Positions 43,918 to 52,037 of a DNA stretch of 52,066 nt are shown here, piece after piece (the stretch's first letter is position 1; the number at the start of each line of letters is the position of its first letter). The notes below the pieces were generated by a model. The model was not told the DNA's origin. It did not search any database and saw nothing but the letters and a program-made list of their open reading frames with translations. The stretch is from contig JAUSES010000063.1 in assembly GCA_030649835.1 (NCBI GenBank), positions 1-52,066 on the forward strand, in the 5' to 3' direction. This stretch comes from a bacterium. GTDB lineage: Bacteria > Patescibacteriota > Minisyncoccia > Phycocordibacterales > UBA1550. The translations under genes and the position numbers were made by a program.

Positions 43918-44954
43918 TAACCCCGCCCGAAACAGAAAATTTTTTAGAGGAAACAGTACGGGAACACGGGCGTATTTCTTCGTTTCTCGCAAGTCTCGGT
44001 ATCGAAAGTGCCCAAGCAAAAATGCTCCTCTCCGTGATGTTGGTCGTAACCTTTTTTTCAGGGACTATATCTTTTCTATTGTTGCCACCATTTGATTTTC
44101 CTCAAAATAAAATCATTACGATAAAGCGTGGCGCATCACTCGCAGAGGTGTCAGTAAACTTTTCAAACGAAAACCTCATTCGCTCACAGGCGCTTTTTGA
44201 GTTTTGTATGAAAGTAGTTGGAGGAGAAAAGCCAATCGTTGCAGGGGATTACTATTTCAAGGAGCCAATACCTACCTGCACAATAAGTCGACGTATTGCT
44301 GGCGGAGTTTCGGGAATCCCTTCGATAAAAGTAACGCTTCCAGAGGGTATGTCGAATACTGAAATGACTGTAATTCTTTCAAAGAGTCTAGAAAAATTTG
44401 AAAAAGATGTTTTTATTGAGAAAGCACGCTCAAAAGAAGGGTACCTTTTTCCAGACACATATTTCTTCCCTACAGGTGTTGTTGCAGAAGGAGTCGAAAT
44501 AATAATGAGCGAGAATTTTAATAAGAAGATTGAACCATGGAAAGGACCTATCGAGAGTTCAGGGCACACGCTTCGGGATATAATTATTATGGCATCTATT
44601 TTAGAAAAAGAAGCAACAAGCGAAGAGGACAAGAAAATGGTCGCAGGGATCCTCTGGAAAAGAATTGAAATAAAAATGCCGCTTCAGGTAGACGCAACGT
44701 TTATGTACCTTTTGGGCAAGAAATCAAGCGACCTCACACAAGATGATTTAAAAATGAACTCCGCCTACAATACCTACAAGAACCGTGGTCTTCCCGCAGG
44801 ACCTATTGGTAATCCCGGGATCGTTGCGATTCGATCTGCAATAGCACCCACCACATCCCCATATCTTTATTATCTCTCTGATAATGATGGCGTTATTCAC
44901 TATGCAAAGACATTTGAGGAGCATAAGGCAAATAAGGCCAAATATATCAAATAG
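43914..44954 (+). CDS. mltG: Endolytic transglycosylase MltG (YceG)
   Basis: The 346-residue membrane-anchored lytic transglycosylase ends glycan strand growth. A cytoplasmic N-terminus of about 40 residues precedes one membrane helix (LLSVMLVVTFFSGTISFLLLP). A LysM-like part follows (KIITIKRGASLAEVSVNFS), then the catalytic domain with the active-site glutamate in IIMASILEKEATSEEDKKMVAGILWKRI. MPLQVDATFMYLLG and NTYKNRGLPAGPIGNPG are family-typical. The ATG overlaps the stop of the preceding gene. Confidence 0.95.
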   Translation: MITPPETENFLEETVREHGRISSFLASLGIESAQAKMLLSVMLVVTFFSGTISFLLLPPFDFPQNKIITIKRGASLAEVSVNFSNENLIRSQALFEFCMKVVGGEKPIVAGDYYFKEPIPTCTISRRIAGGVSGIPSIKVTLPEGMSNTEMTVILSKSLEKFEKDVFIEKARSKEGYLFPDTYFFPTGVVAEGVEIIMSENFNKKIEPWKGPIESSGHTLRDIIIMASILEKEATSEEDKKMVAGILWKRIEIKMPLQVDATFMYLLGKKSSDLTQDDLKMNSAYNTYKNRGLPAGPIGNPGIVAIRSAIAPTTSPYLYYLSDNDGVIHYAKTFEEHKANKAKYIK

Positions 44955-44998
44955 TAAAACAGTTTGCTGTTTTGTAGTTATTCGGGTAGGGTAGAAAT

Positions 44999-46156
44999 AT
45001 GAAGCTTGAAAAAAGTTTATGGCCCAGCCACGAACCAGCTGGTTCGAAAGGACGCGTATATGTCGGAATGTCTGGTGGAGTAGACAGCTCGGTATCCGCT
45101 GCGCTCCTACAAAAGGCAGGCTATGAGGTAATAGGAGTCTTTATGAAGGTGTGGCAGCCGGATTTTTTGCCGTGCACATGGCGCGAGGAGCGTTTGGATG
45201 CAATGCGAGTCTCGGCGCATCTTGGGATACCACTTCTTACGTGGGATTTTGAAAAAGAGTACAAGGAGGGCGTGGCGGACTATATGATAGCCGAATACAA
45301 GGCGGGGCGTACACCAAACCCTGACGTGATGTGCAACAAGGAAATTAAATTTGGAGCGTTTTTTAGACGCGCGATGAAAGAGGGTGCGGACTACGTGGCG
45401 ACAGGGCATTACGCACAAGTCGCCCGGGGCGACCGCGGAAGGACGCAGACTAAACGCGGAATGTCGCGGAAGGAAGACATGAGATATAGCATGCTGAAAG
45501 GCGTTGACGATGCCAAGGACCAATCATATTTCTTATGGACACTCGGGCAAGAGCAACTCAGCAAAACACTTTTTCCTATTGGCGGATTTAAAAAGTCTCA
45601 AGTGCGCACACTTGCAAAAAAGTTTGCGCTCCCTGTTGCTGAGAAAAAAGATTCACAGGGACTTTGCTTTGTGGGCAAGCTTGATATGAAAGATTTTCTC
45701 GCGCATTTCATAGAAGGGAAAGAGGGTAACGTAATAAATGAGAAAGGCGAAACAATCGGTACCCACCGCGGTGCATTTTTCTACACGCTTGGCGAACGTC
45801 ACGGTTTTGAAGTCACGAAAAAAGGAACTGATGACATGCCACTTTACATTGTTGCAAAGGATTTAGTTGCTAACACTATCACCGTCGTCCATGAAGTGCG
45901 AGGCACGCTTGAATGTGAATCAAAAGACATCACCGTCTCGCAAGCAAACTTTGGTGCAGGTTTTGCTCCAGATACAAAAAAGAAATATACCGCCCAAGTG
46001 CGTTATCACGGGGAACATTACAAATGTAAAATCACCACCTTGACTCAAAGCACTTTCTCTCTTCATCTCGACAAACCCGCAGTCTTCGACGCCGGTCAAT
46101 CGGTAGTTTTGTATGATGGGGATCAGTGTCTTGGGGGAGGCGTTATTGACAGATGA
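44999..46156 (+). CDS. mnmA: tRNA 2-thiouridylase MnmA
   Basis: The 385-residue enzyme thiolates U34 of tRNA for Lys, Glu and Gln. The PP-loop is GMSGGVDSSVSAALL. TPNPDVMCNKEIKFG holds the first catalytic cysteine, and KDQSYFLWTLGQEQL is conserved. DSQGLCFVGKLDMKDFL holds the second cysteine. The C-terminal beta-barrel ends in GQSVVLYDGDQCLGGGVI. The length and motif order are normal. An insert with a charged sequence (GDRGRTQTKRGMSRKEDM) lies before KDQSYF. It follows mltG by 44 nt. Confidence 0.96.
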   Translation: MKLEKSLWPSHEPAGSKGRVYVGMSGGVDSSVSAALLQKAGYEVIGVFMKVWQPDFLPCTWREERLDAMRVSAHLGIPLLTWDFEKEYKEGVADYMIAEYKAGRTPNPDVMCNKEIKFGAFFRRAMKEGADYVATGHYAQVARGDRGRTQTKRGMSRKEDMRYSMLKGVDDAKDQSYFLWTLGQEQLSKTLFPIGGFKKSQVRTLAKKFALPVAEKKDSQGLCFVGKLDMKDFLAHFIEGKEGNVINEKGETIGTHRGAFFYTLGERHGFEVTKKGTDDMPLYIVAKDLVANTITVVHEVRGTLECESKDITVSQANFGAGFAPDTKKKYTAQVRYHGEHYKCKITTLTQSTFSLHLDKPAVFDAGQSVVLYDGDQCLGGGVIDR

Positions 46157-46173
46157 CAATTATAGTGTATACT
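46146..46173 (+). promoter_or_regulatory. Consensus-like promoter
   Basis: TTGACA (46146-46151), a 16-nt spacer and TATACT (46168-46173). It overlaps the end of mnmA and drives the 224-residue gene with a leader of about 70 nt. Confidence 0.8.
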
Positions 46174-46249
46174 AATGTTAGTTCTTTGAAGTTGTAAAGA
46201 CTCGTATATCCGAACGCAGAGGGTTTAATTAGTGAAAGGAAGGATTGCC

Positions 46250-46924
46250 ATGAGCAATAAGGCCTCGTTGTCCAACACAGAGCTGGAGCTTACACAGCGG
46301 ATTCAAATGTTTTTTCCTCGCGGAGTTATCCCGACAGAAATACTCGCACAATGGAATGGTTGTTCAGGAGTTGATTTAACAGCCACCATACTCGATACTT
46401 TTAGCAAGCCTCGTTTATCGAGAAGCGGTAATTCTCTAAAATCAACTCTCGCCCGCCTCCGCGATAGAGGCTACCTTGACACCTCCTTTGAAAGCAAAGA
46501 AACTCACCGTCTCACCATAAAGTCGCTTTCTAAAGAAGAAGCAATTGAACGTTATAGACAGAGCGGTGGCGGAACATGGGTATGGGATGAATTGGAAAAG
46601 AACATGCCCTACACGATCCCCACGACAGAAACACTTGATGTCATGATGATGGGCTTTGGTAGAAGTATCAAGAGCGGCACGGCACTTGACGAAATGGACG
46701 CACTAGGTGTCCGCACTCTCACCAAAGAAGAAATAATCCACTACGGCACTGCATTTCCGTCACACCAAGAGAAAAATTTTCTTGGCTCACTTGATAAGTT
46801 TGTGATGGATAGCAATCCTCATGCTGCAGTCCTGGAAGTGTACGGCGGCAAGCGTGACCTGGACGCCCGCCTTTGGGTCGATGTCTGGGACGACTGGTAT
46901 CGTTTCCCCGTTGTCAGCAAGTAG
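46250..46924 (+). CDS. Hypothetical protein, 224 aa
   Basis: Family not recognised. The N-terminal 90 residues look like a winged-helix: FFPRGVIPTEILAQWNGCSG, then LKSTLARLRDRGYLDTSF. The C-terminal half is acidic and aromatic (GGTWVWDELEKNMPYTIPTTETLDVMMMGFG; VDVWDDWYRFPVV). ATG 46250 is set by AAAGGAAGG 7 nt upstream. It belongs to the class with strong promoter and Shine-Dalgarno site. Confidence 0.6.
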   Translation: MSNKASLSNTELELTQRIQMFFPRGVIPTEILAQWNGCSGVDLTATILDTFSKPRLSRSGNSLKSTLARLRDRGYLDTSFESKETHRLTIKSLSKEEAIERYRQSGGGTWVWDELEKNMPYTIPTTETLDVMMMGFGRSIKSGTALDEMDALGVRTLTKEEIIHYGTAFPSHQEKNFLGSLDKFVMDSNPHAAVLEVYGGKRDLDARLWVDVWDDWYRFPVVSK

Positions 46925-47018
46925 CGCTTGGACTTTAGACACGATGCTTTTGGTTTAAAATTTTTCTTATCATGCATTCCAAATTTTACTCAAACATGCG
47001 ACAATGAGAAGAATACTT

Positions 47019-47118
47019 GTCCCGTTAGAAGTTTCTCCAGTAATCCTTACGAGGCAAGAAAGTGAAATTATAGTATGAAATATTTAAGCAATATTTATGA
47101 ACAAAACTTTTAATGGGA
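47019..47118 (+). promoter_or_regulatory. CCCGTTAG inverted-repeat leader, nuclease-gene copy
   Basis: The left arm GTCCCGTTAGAAGTTT (47019-47034) and the right arm AAAACTTTTAATGGGA (47103-47118) pair over 15 positions with two G-U wobbles and no mismatch. GGG is followed by ATG 47118. A possible -10 box (GACAAT, 47000-47005) would start the transcript just before the left arm. Confidence 0.8.
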
Positions 47119-47984
47119 TGACAAACGGAAAGAACGAAGTTGCATGGGTAATAAAATCCACAGGCGAGAGGGAACCTTTTTCGCTCCACAAGCTCAAGCG
47201 GTCACTCACGCGCTCTGGTGCAGATGAGGAAAGTATCGAGCGCATTATTGACCACATTCTCCCCGAGCTTCACGACGGCATGAAGACGTCGCAGATTTAC
47301 AAGCACGCGTATTCCATTCTTAAGAAAAACAAATATCCGGCAGCAGTGCGCTACTCACTTCGCAAAGCAGTGATGGAGCTCGGGCCAAGTGGTTTCCCTT
47401 TTGAAAAATTTGTCGCAGAGGTTTTTCGACGCAAGGGGTACACTGCGCGGACAGGCGTTATTCTCCCAGGGTTTTGTGTGTCGCATGAAGTGGATGTGCT
47501 TTTGGAAAAAGGTGAAAGCCATATTTTTGCAGAGTGCAAATTTCACAATCAGCAGGGCATAAAAACAGATGTGAAAGTAGCACTTTACGTGCACGCGCGA
47601 TTTCTTGATCTACAAAAGGGGCATGACGAAGCTCATAAAAAACACGAAGATGAGGTCGGGAAAATTCACGAAGGGTGGCTTATTACCAACACAAAGCTCA
47701 CGAGTGATGCTATCCAATATGCAAATTGTGCGGGGCTCACGGTGATAGGCTGGGATTATCCAGAGGTGGGGAATTTGCAAGATTTGATTTTAGAAACAGG
47801 AGTGCACCCACTTACGTTTCTTTCTACACTGACGCAAAGTGAAAAGAATAGTTTGCTTGAGCAGGGGATTGTGATGTGTCGTGATTTAAAAAATAGTTCC
47901 GCACCCTTGAAGTCAATAGGTTTTTCGGACGAACAAATAAAAAAAGTAGTCGATGAGGTGGATCAGGTTTGTCAGGAGCTTTGA
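47118..47984 (+). CDS. ATP-cone plus Mrr-like nuclease-fold protein
   Basis: The 288-residue protein starts with an ATP-cone domain (VIKSTGEREPFSLHKLKRSLTRSGADEESIERII, as in NrdR and ribonucleotide reductases). A PD-(D/E)xK restriction-like fold follows: FEKFVAEVFRRKGYTARTG, then SHEVDVLLEKGESHIFAECKFHNQ with D and E-x-K. A C-terminal helical segment (PLKSIGFSDEQIKKVVDEV) may bind DNA. It fits nucleotide-gated DNA cleavage, or a regulator that lost catalysis. ATG 47118 directly follows the leader stem; ATG 47097 lies just upstream of the right arm and is rejected. Confidence 0.8.
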   Translation: MTNGKNEVAWVIKSTGEREPFSLHKLKRSLTRSGADEESIERIIDHILPELHDGMKTSQIYKHAYSILKKNKYPAAVRYSLRKAVMELGPSGFPFEKFVAEVFRRKGYTARTGVILPGFCVSHEVDVLLEKGESHIFAECKFHNQQGIKTDVKVALYVHARFLDLQKGHDEAHKKHEDEVGKIHEGWLITNTKLTSDAIQYANCAGLTVIGWDYPEVGNLQDLILETGVHPLTFLSTLTQSEKNSLLEQGIVMCRDLKNSSAPLKSIGFSDEQIKKVVDEVDQVCQEL

Positions 47985-48050
47985 TAGATAGTCCGTAGTC
48001 GCAAATAATTTATTTTTGTTACTCCCCGCACCCCACGAAGCTAGACGAAA

Positions 48051-48097
48051 CTAGGTATCTACCTATAGCATACTATACGCTATAGGTAGATACCTAG
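48051..48097. repeat. Perfect 19-bp inverted repeat
   Basis: CTAGGTATCTACCTATAGC (48051-48069) and its inverse (48079-48097) around a 9-nt loop. No T tail, so a terminator role is unclear. Confidence 0.85.
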
Positions 48098-48125
48098 AGT
48101 TCTGGAATTTACTGTATAAGTTTGC

Positions 48126-48131
48126 TACAAT
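48126..48131 (+). promoter_or_regulatory. Extended -10 box of mgtC
   Basis: TGC-TACAAT. The predicted start near 48138 lies 4 nt before the left arm of the leader stem, so the stem would form the whole 5' UTR. Confidence 0.6.
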
Positions 48132-48141
48132 ATCAAAATGG

Positions 48142-48263
48142 ATCCCGTTAGAGGTCGTAACTGTTATATTTTGACATCACGGGTTTTGAAAAGGAATACG
48201 TAGAAATTTTACTAATTATTAATTAGCTACGGAAACGCACAGCGTTTCCTACCTTTAACGGGA
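48142..48263 (+). promoter_or_regulatory. CCCGTTAG inverted-repeat leader, mgtC copy
   Basis: The left arm ATCCCGTTAGAGGT (48142-48155) pairs with the right arm ACCTTTAACGGGAT (to 48264) with one G-U wobble. A hairpin GGAAACGC-ACA-GCGTTTCC lies just before the right arm, like the one in the atpA copy but with changed bases in both strands. GGG is followed by ATG 48263. Confidence 0.9.
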
Positions 48264-48751
48264 TGGACTTCACAACAATATTCACAGGCCAAGATTTAGA
48301 AATTACTTTAAAACTTTTCATCGCGCTTTTTCTTGGTATGTCGCTTGGTATTGAGCGCGCCATTGCAGGCAAAACCGCAGGGATGCGCACCTACGGACTT
48401 GTTACTATGGGTTCTACACTTTTTGTGATAGTCGGCGTTCTTGCGTCAGGTGGGTATGTAAGCGCGACTGGGATATTTACCGATTCATCAGCACGCATCA
48501 CCGCAGCGATTATTCAAGGCATTGGCTTTATTGGTGCAGGACTTATTTTCTTTAAAGTAGGAGATGCAAAAGTGAGCGGAGTCACGACAGCCGCGGGAAT
48601 TTGGGTTTCTGCTGGCGTGGGAGTAGCAATAGGTTATGGGTTTTATGCGTTAGCGATTATTTCAACAATTTTCACCCTCTTTGCTTTCACCGGTCTTTGG
48701 TATATTGAGAATAAAGTGAAGGCGTTTGCTCATTTTCCCGACGAGGACTAA
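48263..48751 (+). CDS. MgtC/SapB-family membrane protein
   Basis: The 162-residue protein has the MgtC N-terminal membrane domain of about five helices: LFIALFLGMSLGIERAIAGKTAGMRTYGLVTMGSTLFVIVG, then ITAAIIQGIGFIGAGLIFF and VSGVTTAAGIWVSAGVGVAIGYG. The cytoplasmic ACT-like C-terminal domain of virulence MgtC is absent. MgtC inhibits the F1Fo ATP synthase in Salmonella and adapts cells to low magnesium; whether this short form does so is unknown. It is notable that it shares its leader with atpB, atpH and atpA. Confidence 0.9.
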   Translation: MDFTTIFTGQDLEITLKLFIALFLGMSLGIERAIAGKTAGMRTYGLVTMGSTLFVIVGVLASGGYVSATGIFTDSSARITAAIIQGIGFIGAGLIFFKVGDAKVSGVTTAAGIWVSAGVGVAIGYGFYALAIISTIFTLFAFTGLWYIENKVKAFAHFPDED

Positions 48752-48764
48752 TTTTGCTCGCATA

Positions 48765-49193
48765 ATGTATATGATTTACATCTACGCGTTTCTTTCGGCA
48801 TTTACGGCAGCGCTTGTGGCTATTTTTGGCAAGCTTGGTTTAAAAAATATTGATCCAACTCTTGCTACCACCGTACGCTCCATTATCATGGCAGTCTTTT
48901 TGGTCGGGGTTGCATTTATGTTTAAAAAATTCGATGGATTTTCTCTTTCATCATTTACTGGTCGTGAATGGATACTCATTTCGCTCGCTGGCGTCGCGGG
49001 CGCACTGTCATGGTTATTTTACTTTCTTGCTCTTCGTGGCGGAACAGCGTCGAGCATTGTTGCCATAGATAGGTTGAGTATAGTTTTTGTTATCATTCTC
49101 GCGGCCATTTTTCTTGGAGAGGCACTTACATGGAAGACCATTCTCGGTTCCGCGCTCGTGGTTGTGGGTGCGCTTTTTATTGTATTGAAATAA
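48765..49193 (+). CDS. EamA/DMT-family membrane protein (half-size)
   Basis: The 142-residue protein has five hydrophobic helices of one EamA unit (YAFLSAFTAALVAIFGKLGL, LATTVRSIIMAVFLVGVAFMF, LAGVAGALSWLFYFLALRGG, SIVAIDRLSIVFVIILAAIFLGEALTW). Full DMT transporters have two such units; half-size members act as dimers. CATAAT (48761-48766) overlaps the first ATG, so a leaderless start at ATG 48771 is also possible. It follows mgtC by 13 nt. Confidence 0.85.
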   Translation: MYMIYIYAFLSAFTAALVAIFGKLGLKNIDPTLATTVRSIIMAVFLVGVAFMFKKFDGFSLSSFTGREWILISLAGVAGALSWLFYFLALRGGTASSIVAIDRLSIVFVIILAAIFLGEALTWKTILGSALVVVGALFIVLK

Positions 49194-49200
49194 CAGACGA

Positions 49201-49258
49201 CCGCGCCAACTATCACCAAGTCACAGCTATAGCTGTGACTTGGTGATAGTTGGCGCGG
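49201..49258. repeat. Perfect 58-bp palindrome
   Basis: Twenty-nine-bp arms without loop: CCGCGCCAACTATCACCAAG at the start and the exact inverse at the end, centred on CAGCTATAGCTG. It stands between the EamA gene and the alaS leader and has no T tail. Confidence 0.9.
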
Positions 49259-49292
49259 GTTGGGCTCTTAGTGTAAGATACAAGGATACTTG

Positions 49293-49393
49293 CCCCGTTG
49301 AGAGTCTTCCCTGAAATGTTCGGTGAATTAGAAAAAACGCACGGTTTTAAATGGCAATTAAATATATTTATATGGAAAAAACTTCTACTGGGA
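49293..49393 (+). promoter_or_regulatory. CCCGTTAG-type inverted-repeat leader, alaS copy (divergent)
   Basis: The left arm CCCCGTTGAGAGT (49293-49305) and the right arm ACTTCTACTGGGA (49381-49393) keep about ten of twelve pairs including G-U. GGG is followed by the alaS ATG. The 5' flank GGATACTTG matches GAATACTTG before the nuclease-gene copy. Confidence 0.6.
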
Positions 49394-51180
49394 TGGATTC
49401 CCGAGAGATTCGTCAACGATTTCTAACATTTTTTGAAAAACGCGGACACGCGGTTCTTCCCTCTGCGCCACTTGTTCCAGAAAACGACCCCTCGGTACTT
49501 TTTAATACTGCTGGCATGCAACCTCTCGTTCCGTACCTCATGGGCACTCCGCACCCTAGTGGCAAGCGACTTGCGAACAGCCAGAAGTGTGTACGCACAC
49601 AGGACATAGAGGAGGTCGGCGACAAAACACACGATACTTTTTTTGAAATGCTCGGTAACTGGTCTTTGGGGGACTATTTTAAAGAGGATGCTATCAAGTG
49701 GAGCTACGAATTTCTCACATCAAAAGAGGAAGGGCTCGGGCTCGACCCCGCACGTTTGTATGTAACGGTATTTGAGGGCAACGATGATGCGCCACGCGAC
49801 AATGAAGCCTTTGAGATTTGGAAAAAATACATGCCAGAGCATCGCATATATTTTATGCCGGCAAAAAACAACTGGTGGAGCCCCGGCGACAACGGTCCTT
49901 GTGGTCCCGATACAGAAATGTTTTATGACATTACTTCTCGTGGTCTCGGCGATATGACTAAAGAAGAATATTTGTCTGCGGATGACAGGCAGGATGTGGT
50001 GGAGATTTGGAACGACGTGTTTATGGAGTATGAGAAAAAGGATGGCAAGGTCATTGGCAAGCTCGCTATGAAAAATGTGGACACAGGCTCTGGCCTCGAG
50101 AGAATCCTCATGGCTATTCAGGGCAAGGACAACGTTTTTGACACGGATCTTTTCGAGCCACTAATGAGAAAGATTAAGGAGCTTGCAAAAGGTGGAACTG
50201 CTACGACTACTGATATTGTTCGTGCTGAGCGCATTGTTGCAGACCATGTGCGTACCGCGGTCATGATGATTGCGGATGGCGTACGCCCCTCCAACACCGA
50301 CCAAGGGTACATTTTGCGACGGCTTCTTCGTCGCGCGGTGCGCTATGCAGACGTGCTTGGCGTTGGTCATGGTACGCTCTCAGAACTCGCTCCTGTTATC
50401 GCAGAAAAATACAAAGGAGTGTATGACAATGTTACTGAAAAGATGGGTGACATTGTGCGTGAGATATGGGAAGAGGAAGACAAATTTAGAAAGACGCTAG
50501 AGAGGGGGATAAAGGAAATCACTCGCCTCATTTCTGCTGGCTCAATTTCTGGCGTAGAAGCATTTACCCTTTTTTCAACTTACGGTTTTCCTATTGAAAT
50601 GACAGAAGAGTTTGCAAAAGAAAAGGGAATTTCTGTTGACCGTGCTGAGTTTGATATTGAATTTAAAAAACACCAGGCACTTTCGCGCGCAGGCGCAGAG
50701 CAGAAGTTTAAGGGTGGTCTTGCCGATGGTGGCGAAAAGACCACCGCACTTCATACCGCAACGCACCTCATGCTCGCAGGACTCCGTAAATACTTGGGCG
50801 ACGGTGTTCACCAAGCCGGCTCAAACATTACCGAGGAACGCACACGCTTTGACTTTACCTATCCGCAAAAAGTAGAGCGCGATGTTCTCGACAAAGTGGA
50901 GGCGTATGTCAATGAAGCAATTTCAAAAGTATGTACTGTGAAAATAGAGCAAATGAAAAAAGAAGATGCGAAAGCAAAAGGCGTGGAAGGAAGCTTCTGG
51001 GAAAAATATCCAGATGTCGTGAATGTGTACTCAGTCGTTTCTCCAGACGGCACGCAATATTCCGCCGAGCTTTGCGGTGGCCCACATGTAGAACAGACAG
51101 GGAAGATGGGGAAGTTTAAAATTGTGAAGGAGGAGGCAGTTGCTCAAGGTATTAGAAGGGTGAAAGCCGTGCTAGAATAA
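49393..51180 (+). CDS. alaS: Alanyl-tRNA synthetase without the C-terminal (C-Ala) domain
   Basis: The 595-residue class II synthetase has the catalytic core (MDSREIRQRFLTFFEKRGHAVLPSAPLVP; FNTAGMQPLVPYLMG; DTFFEMLGNWSLGDYFK) and the editing domain with the zinc motifs HTATH and CGGPH. It ends shortly after this (GIRRVKAVLE). The C-Ala domain that bridges catalysis and editing in the usual 860-880-residue enzymes is missing. ATG 49393 gives the canonical N-terminus and directly follows the leader stem; the earlier ATG 49351 is rejected. A tRNA-binding protein is encoded 4 nt downstream. Confidence 0.96.
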   Translation: MDSREIRQRFLTFFEKRGHAVLPSAPLVPENDPSVLFNTAGMQPLVPYLMGTPHPSGKRLANSQKCVRTQDIEEVGDKTHDTFFEMLGNWSLGDYFKEDAIKWSYEFLTSKEEGLGLDPARLYVTVFEGNDDAPRDNEAFEIWKKYMPEHRIYFMPAKNNWWSPGDNGPCGPDTEMFYDITSRGLGDMTKEEYLSADDRQDVVEIWNDVFMEYEKKDGKVIGKLAMKNVDTGSGLERILMAIQGKDNVFDTDLFEPLMRKIKELAKGGTATTTDIVRAERIVADHVRTAVMMIADGVRPSNTDQGYILRRLLRRAVRYADVLGVGHGTLSELAPVIAEKYKGVYDNVTEKMGDIVREIWEEEDKFRKTLERGIKEITRLISAGSISGVEAFTLFSTYGFPIEMTEEFAKEKGISVDRAEFDIEFKKHQALSRAGAEQKFKGGLADGGEKTTALHTATHLMLAGLRKYLGDGVHQAGSNITEERTRFDFTYPQKVERDVLDKVEAYVNEAISKVCTVKIEQMKKEDAKAKGVEGSFWEKYPDVVNVYSVVSPDGTQYSAELCGGPHVEQTGKMGKFKIVKEEAVAQGIRRVKAVLE

Positions 51181-51184
51181 AATT

Positions 51185-51544
51185 ATGACAGATGAAATAA
51201 AACCCACTGTTTCTAAAGAAGAGACGTTTGATAAGCTAGAGATACGTCTTGGAAAAATAATATCTGTGTCACTCGCACCAGATGCGCCAAAGCCTGCGTA
51301 TGTGATCAAGGCCGATTTTGGAAAATTTGGTATAAAAACTTCTGTGGGACGTTTTACACAGCACACGACGGAGGAACTGAAAGATAAACTTATTCTCGGT
51401 GTTTTGAATTTTGGGTCACGCCAAATAGGCTCAACAACTTCAGAATTTCTCTGTTTGGGTGTTCAGTTTCCCAAAGCTGAAAGTGGCGAAGCGACAATCA
51501 TCATGCCTCTTGCTGATGCAAAAATTGGCAGTAAATTGTTTTAG
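51185..51544 (+). CDS. CsaA/Arc1p-type tRNA-binding (OB-fold) protein
   Basis: The 119-residue protein is a single tRNA-binding domain: FDKLEIRLGKIISVSLAPDAPKPAYVIKADFGKFGIKTSVGR, then LILGVLNFGSRQIGSTTSEFLCLGV. This fold occurs as CsaA and at the ends of MetRS and PheRS beta chains. It lies 4 nt behind a truncated alaS and is certainly co-transcribed, so it may supply tRNA binding in trans to AlaRS. That role is inference. Confidence 0.88.
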   Translation: MTDEIKPTVSKEETFDKLEIRLGKIISVSLAPDAPKPAYVIKADFGKFGIKTSVGRFTQHTTEELKDKLILGVLNFGSRQIGSTTSEFLCLGVQFPKAESGEATIIMPLADAKIGSKLF

Positions 51545-51674
51545 AGTATTTAGTCAAATGTCACTTGTTAATTGTCAAAAGTTCCTAATTGTAGTACCAT
51601 ATTTTTACTCAGCAAGTATGCTGAAATGTTAGTAATTAATACCGATAAGTTTTCAGATAATCCTTAATGACCAT

Positions 51675-51989
51675 ATGACAACACAGGAACCAGATGTAAC
51701 ATTTCTAGAATATGTAGTAAAAGCTCTCGTAGAACATCCAAGCGATGTAAAAGTCACCCGTGTAGTGGACGAGATGGGTGTGCTCATTACACTTGATGTA
51801 AATCCCGGAGACATGGGTAAGATCATCGGAAGGGATGGCAACACCGCAAAAGCAATCCGCACACTTCTTCGCGTCGTAGGAATGAAGAACAATGCTCGCG
51901 TGAATTTGAAAATCAGTGAACCCGCAGGTGGCAAAGGCCCAAGCGCAACAAAGACCGTTGATGAGGCAATAGACGATTTGAAGAACTAG
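51675..51989 (+). CDS. KH-domain RNA-binding protein (KhpA/YlqC-like)
   Basis: The 104-residue protein has a KH domain with the GxxG loop in MGKIIGRDGNTAKAIRTLLRVVG. The preceding sequence (FLEYVVKALVEHPSDVKVTRVVDEMGVLITLDV) matches the KhpA pattern of a type II KH arrangement. A basic/Ala-Gly tail follows. KhpA binds many RNAs and influences cell division and small-RNA function in Gram-positive bacteria. It begins at ATG 51675 after a 130-nt spacer in which I see no clear signal. Confidence 0.9.
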   Translation: MTTQEPDVTFLEYVVKALVEHPSDVKVTRVVDEMGVLITLDVNPGDMGKIIGRDGNTAKAIRTLLRVVGMKNNARVNLKISEPAGGKGPSATKTVDEAIDDLKN

Positions 51990-52037
51990 AAAGGGAACAA
52001 GAAAAATAAAGCGAACAGGTGGAACAATTAACAAAGA

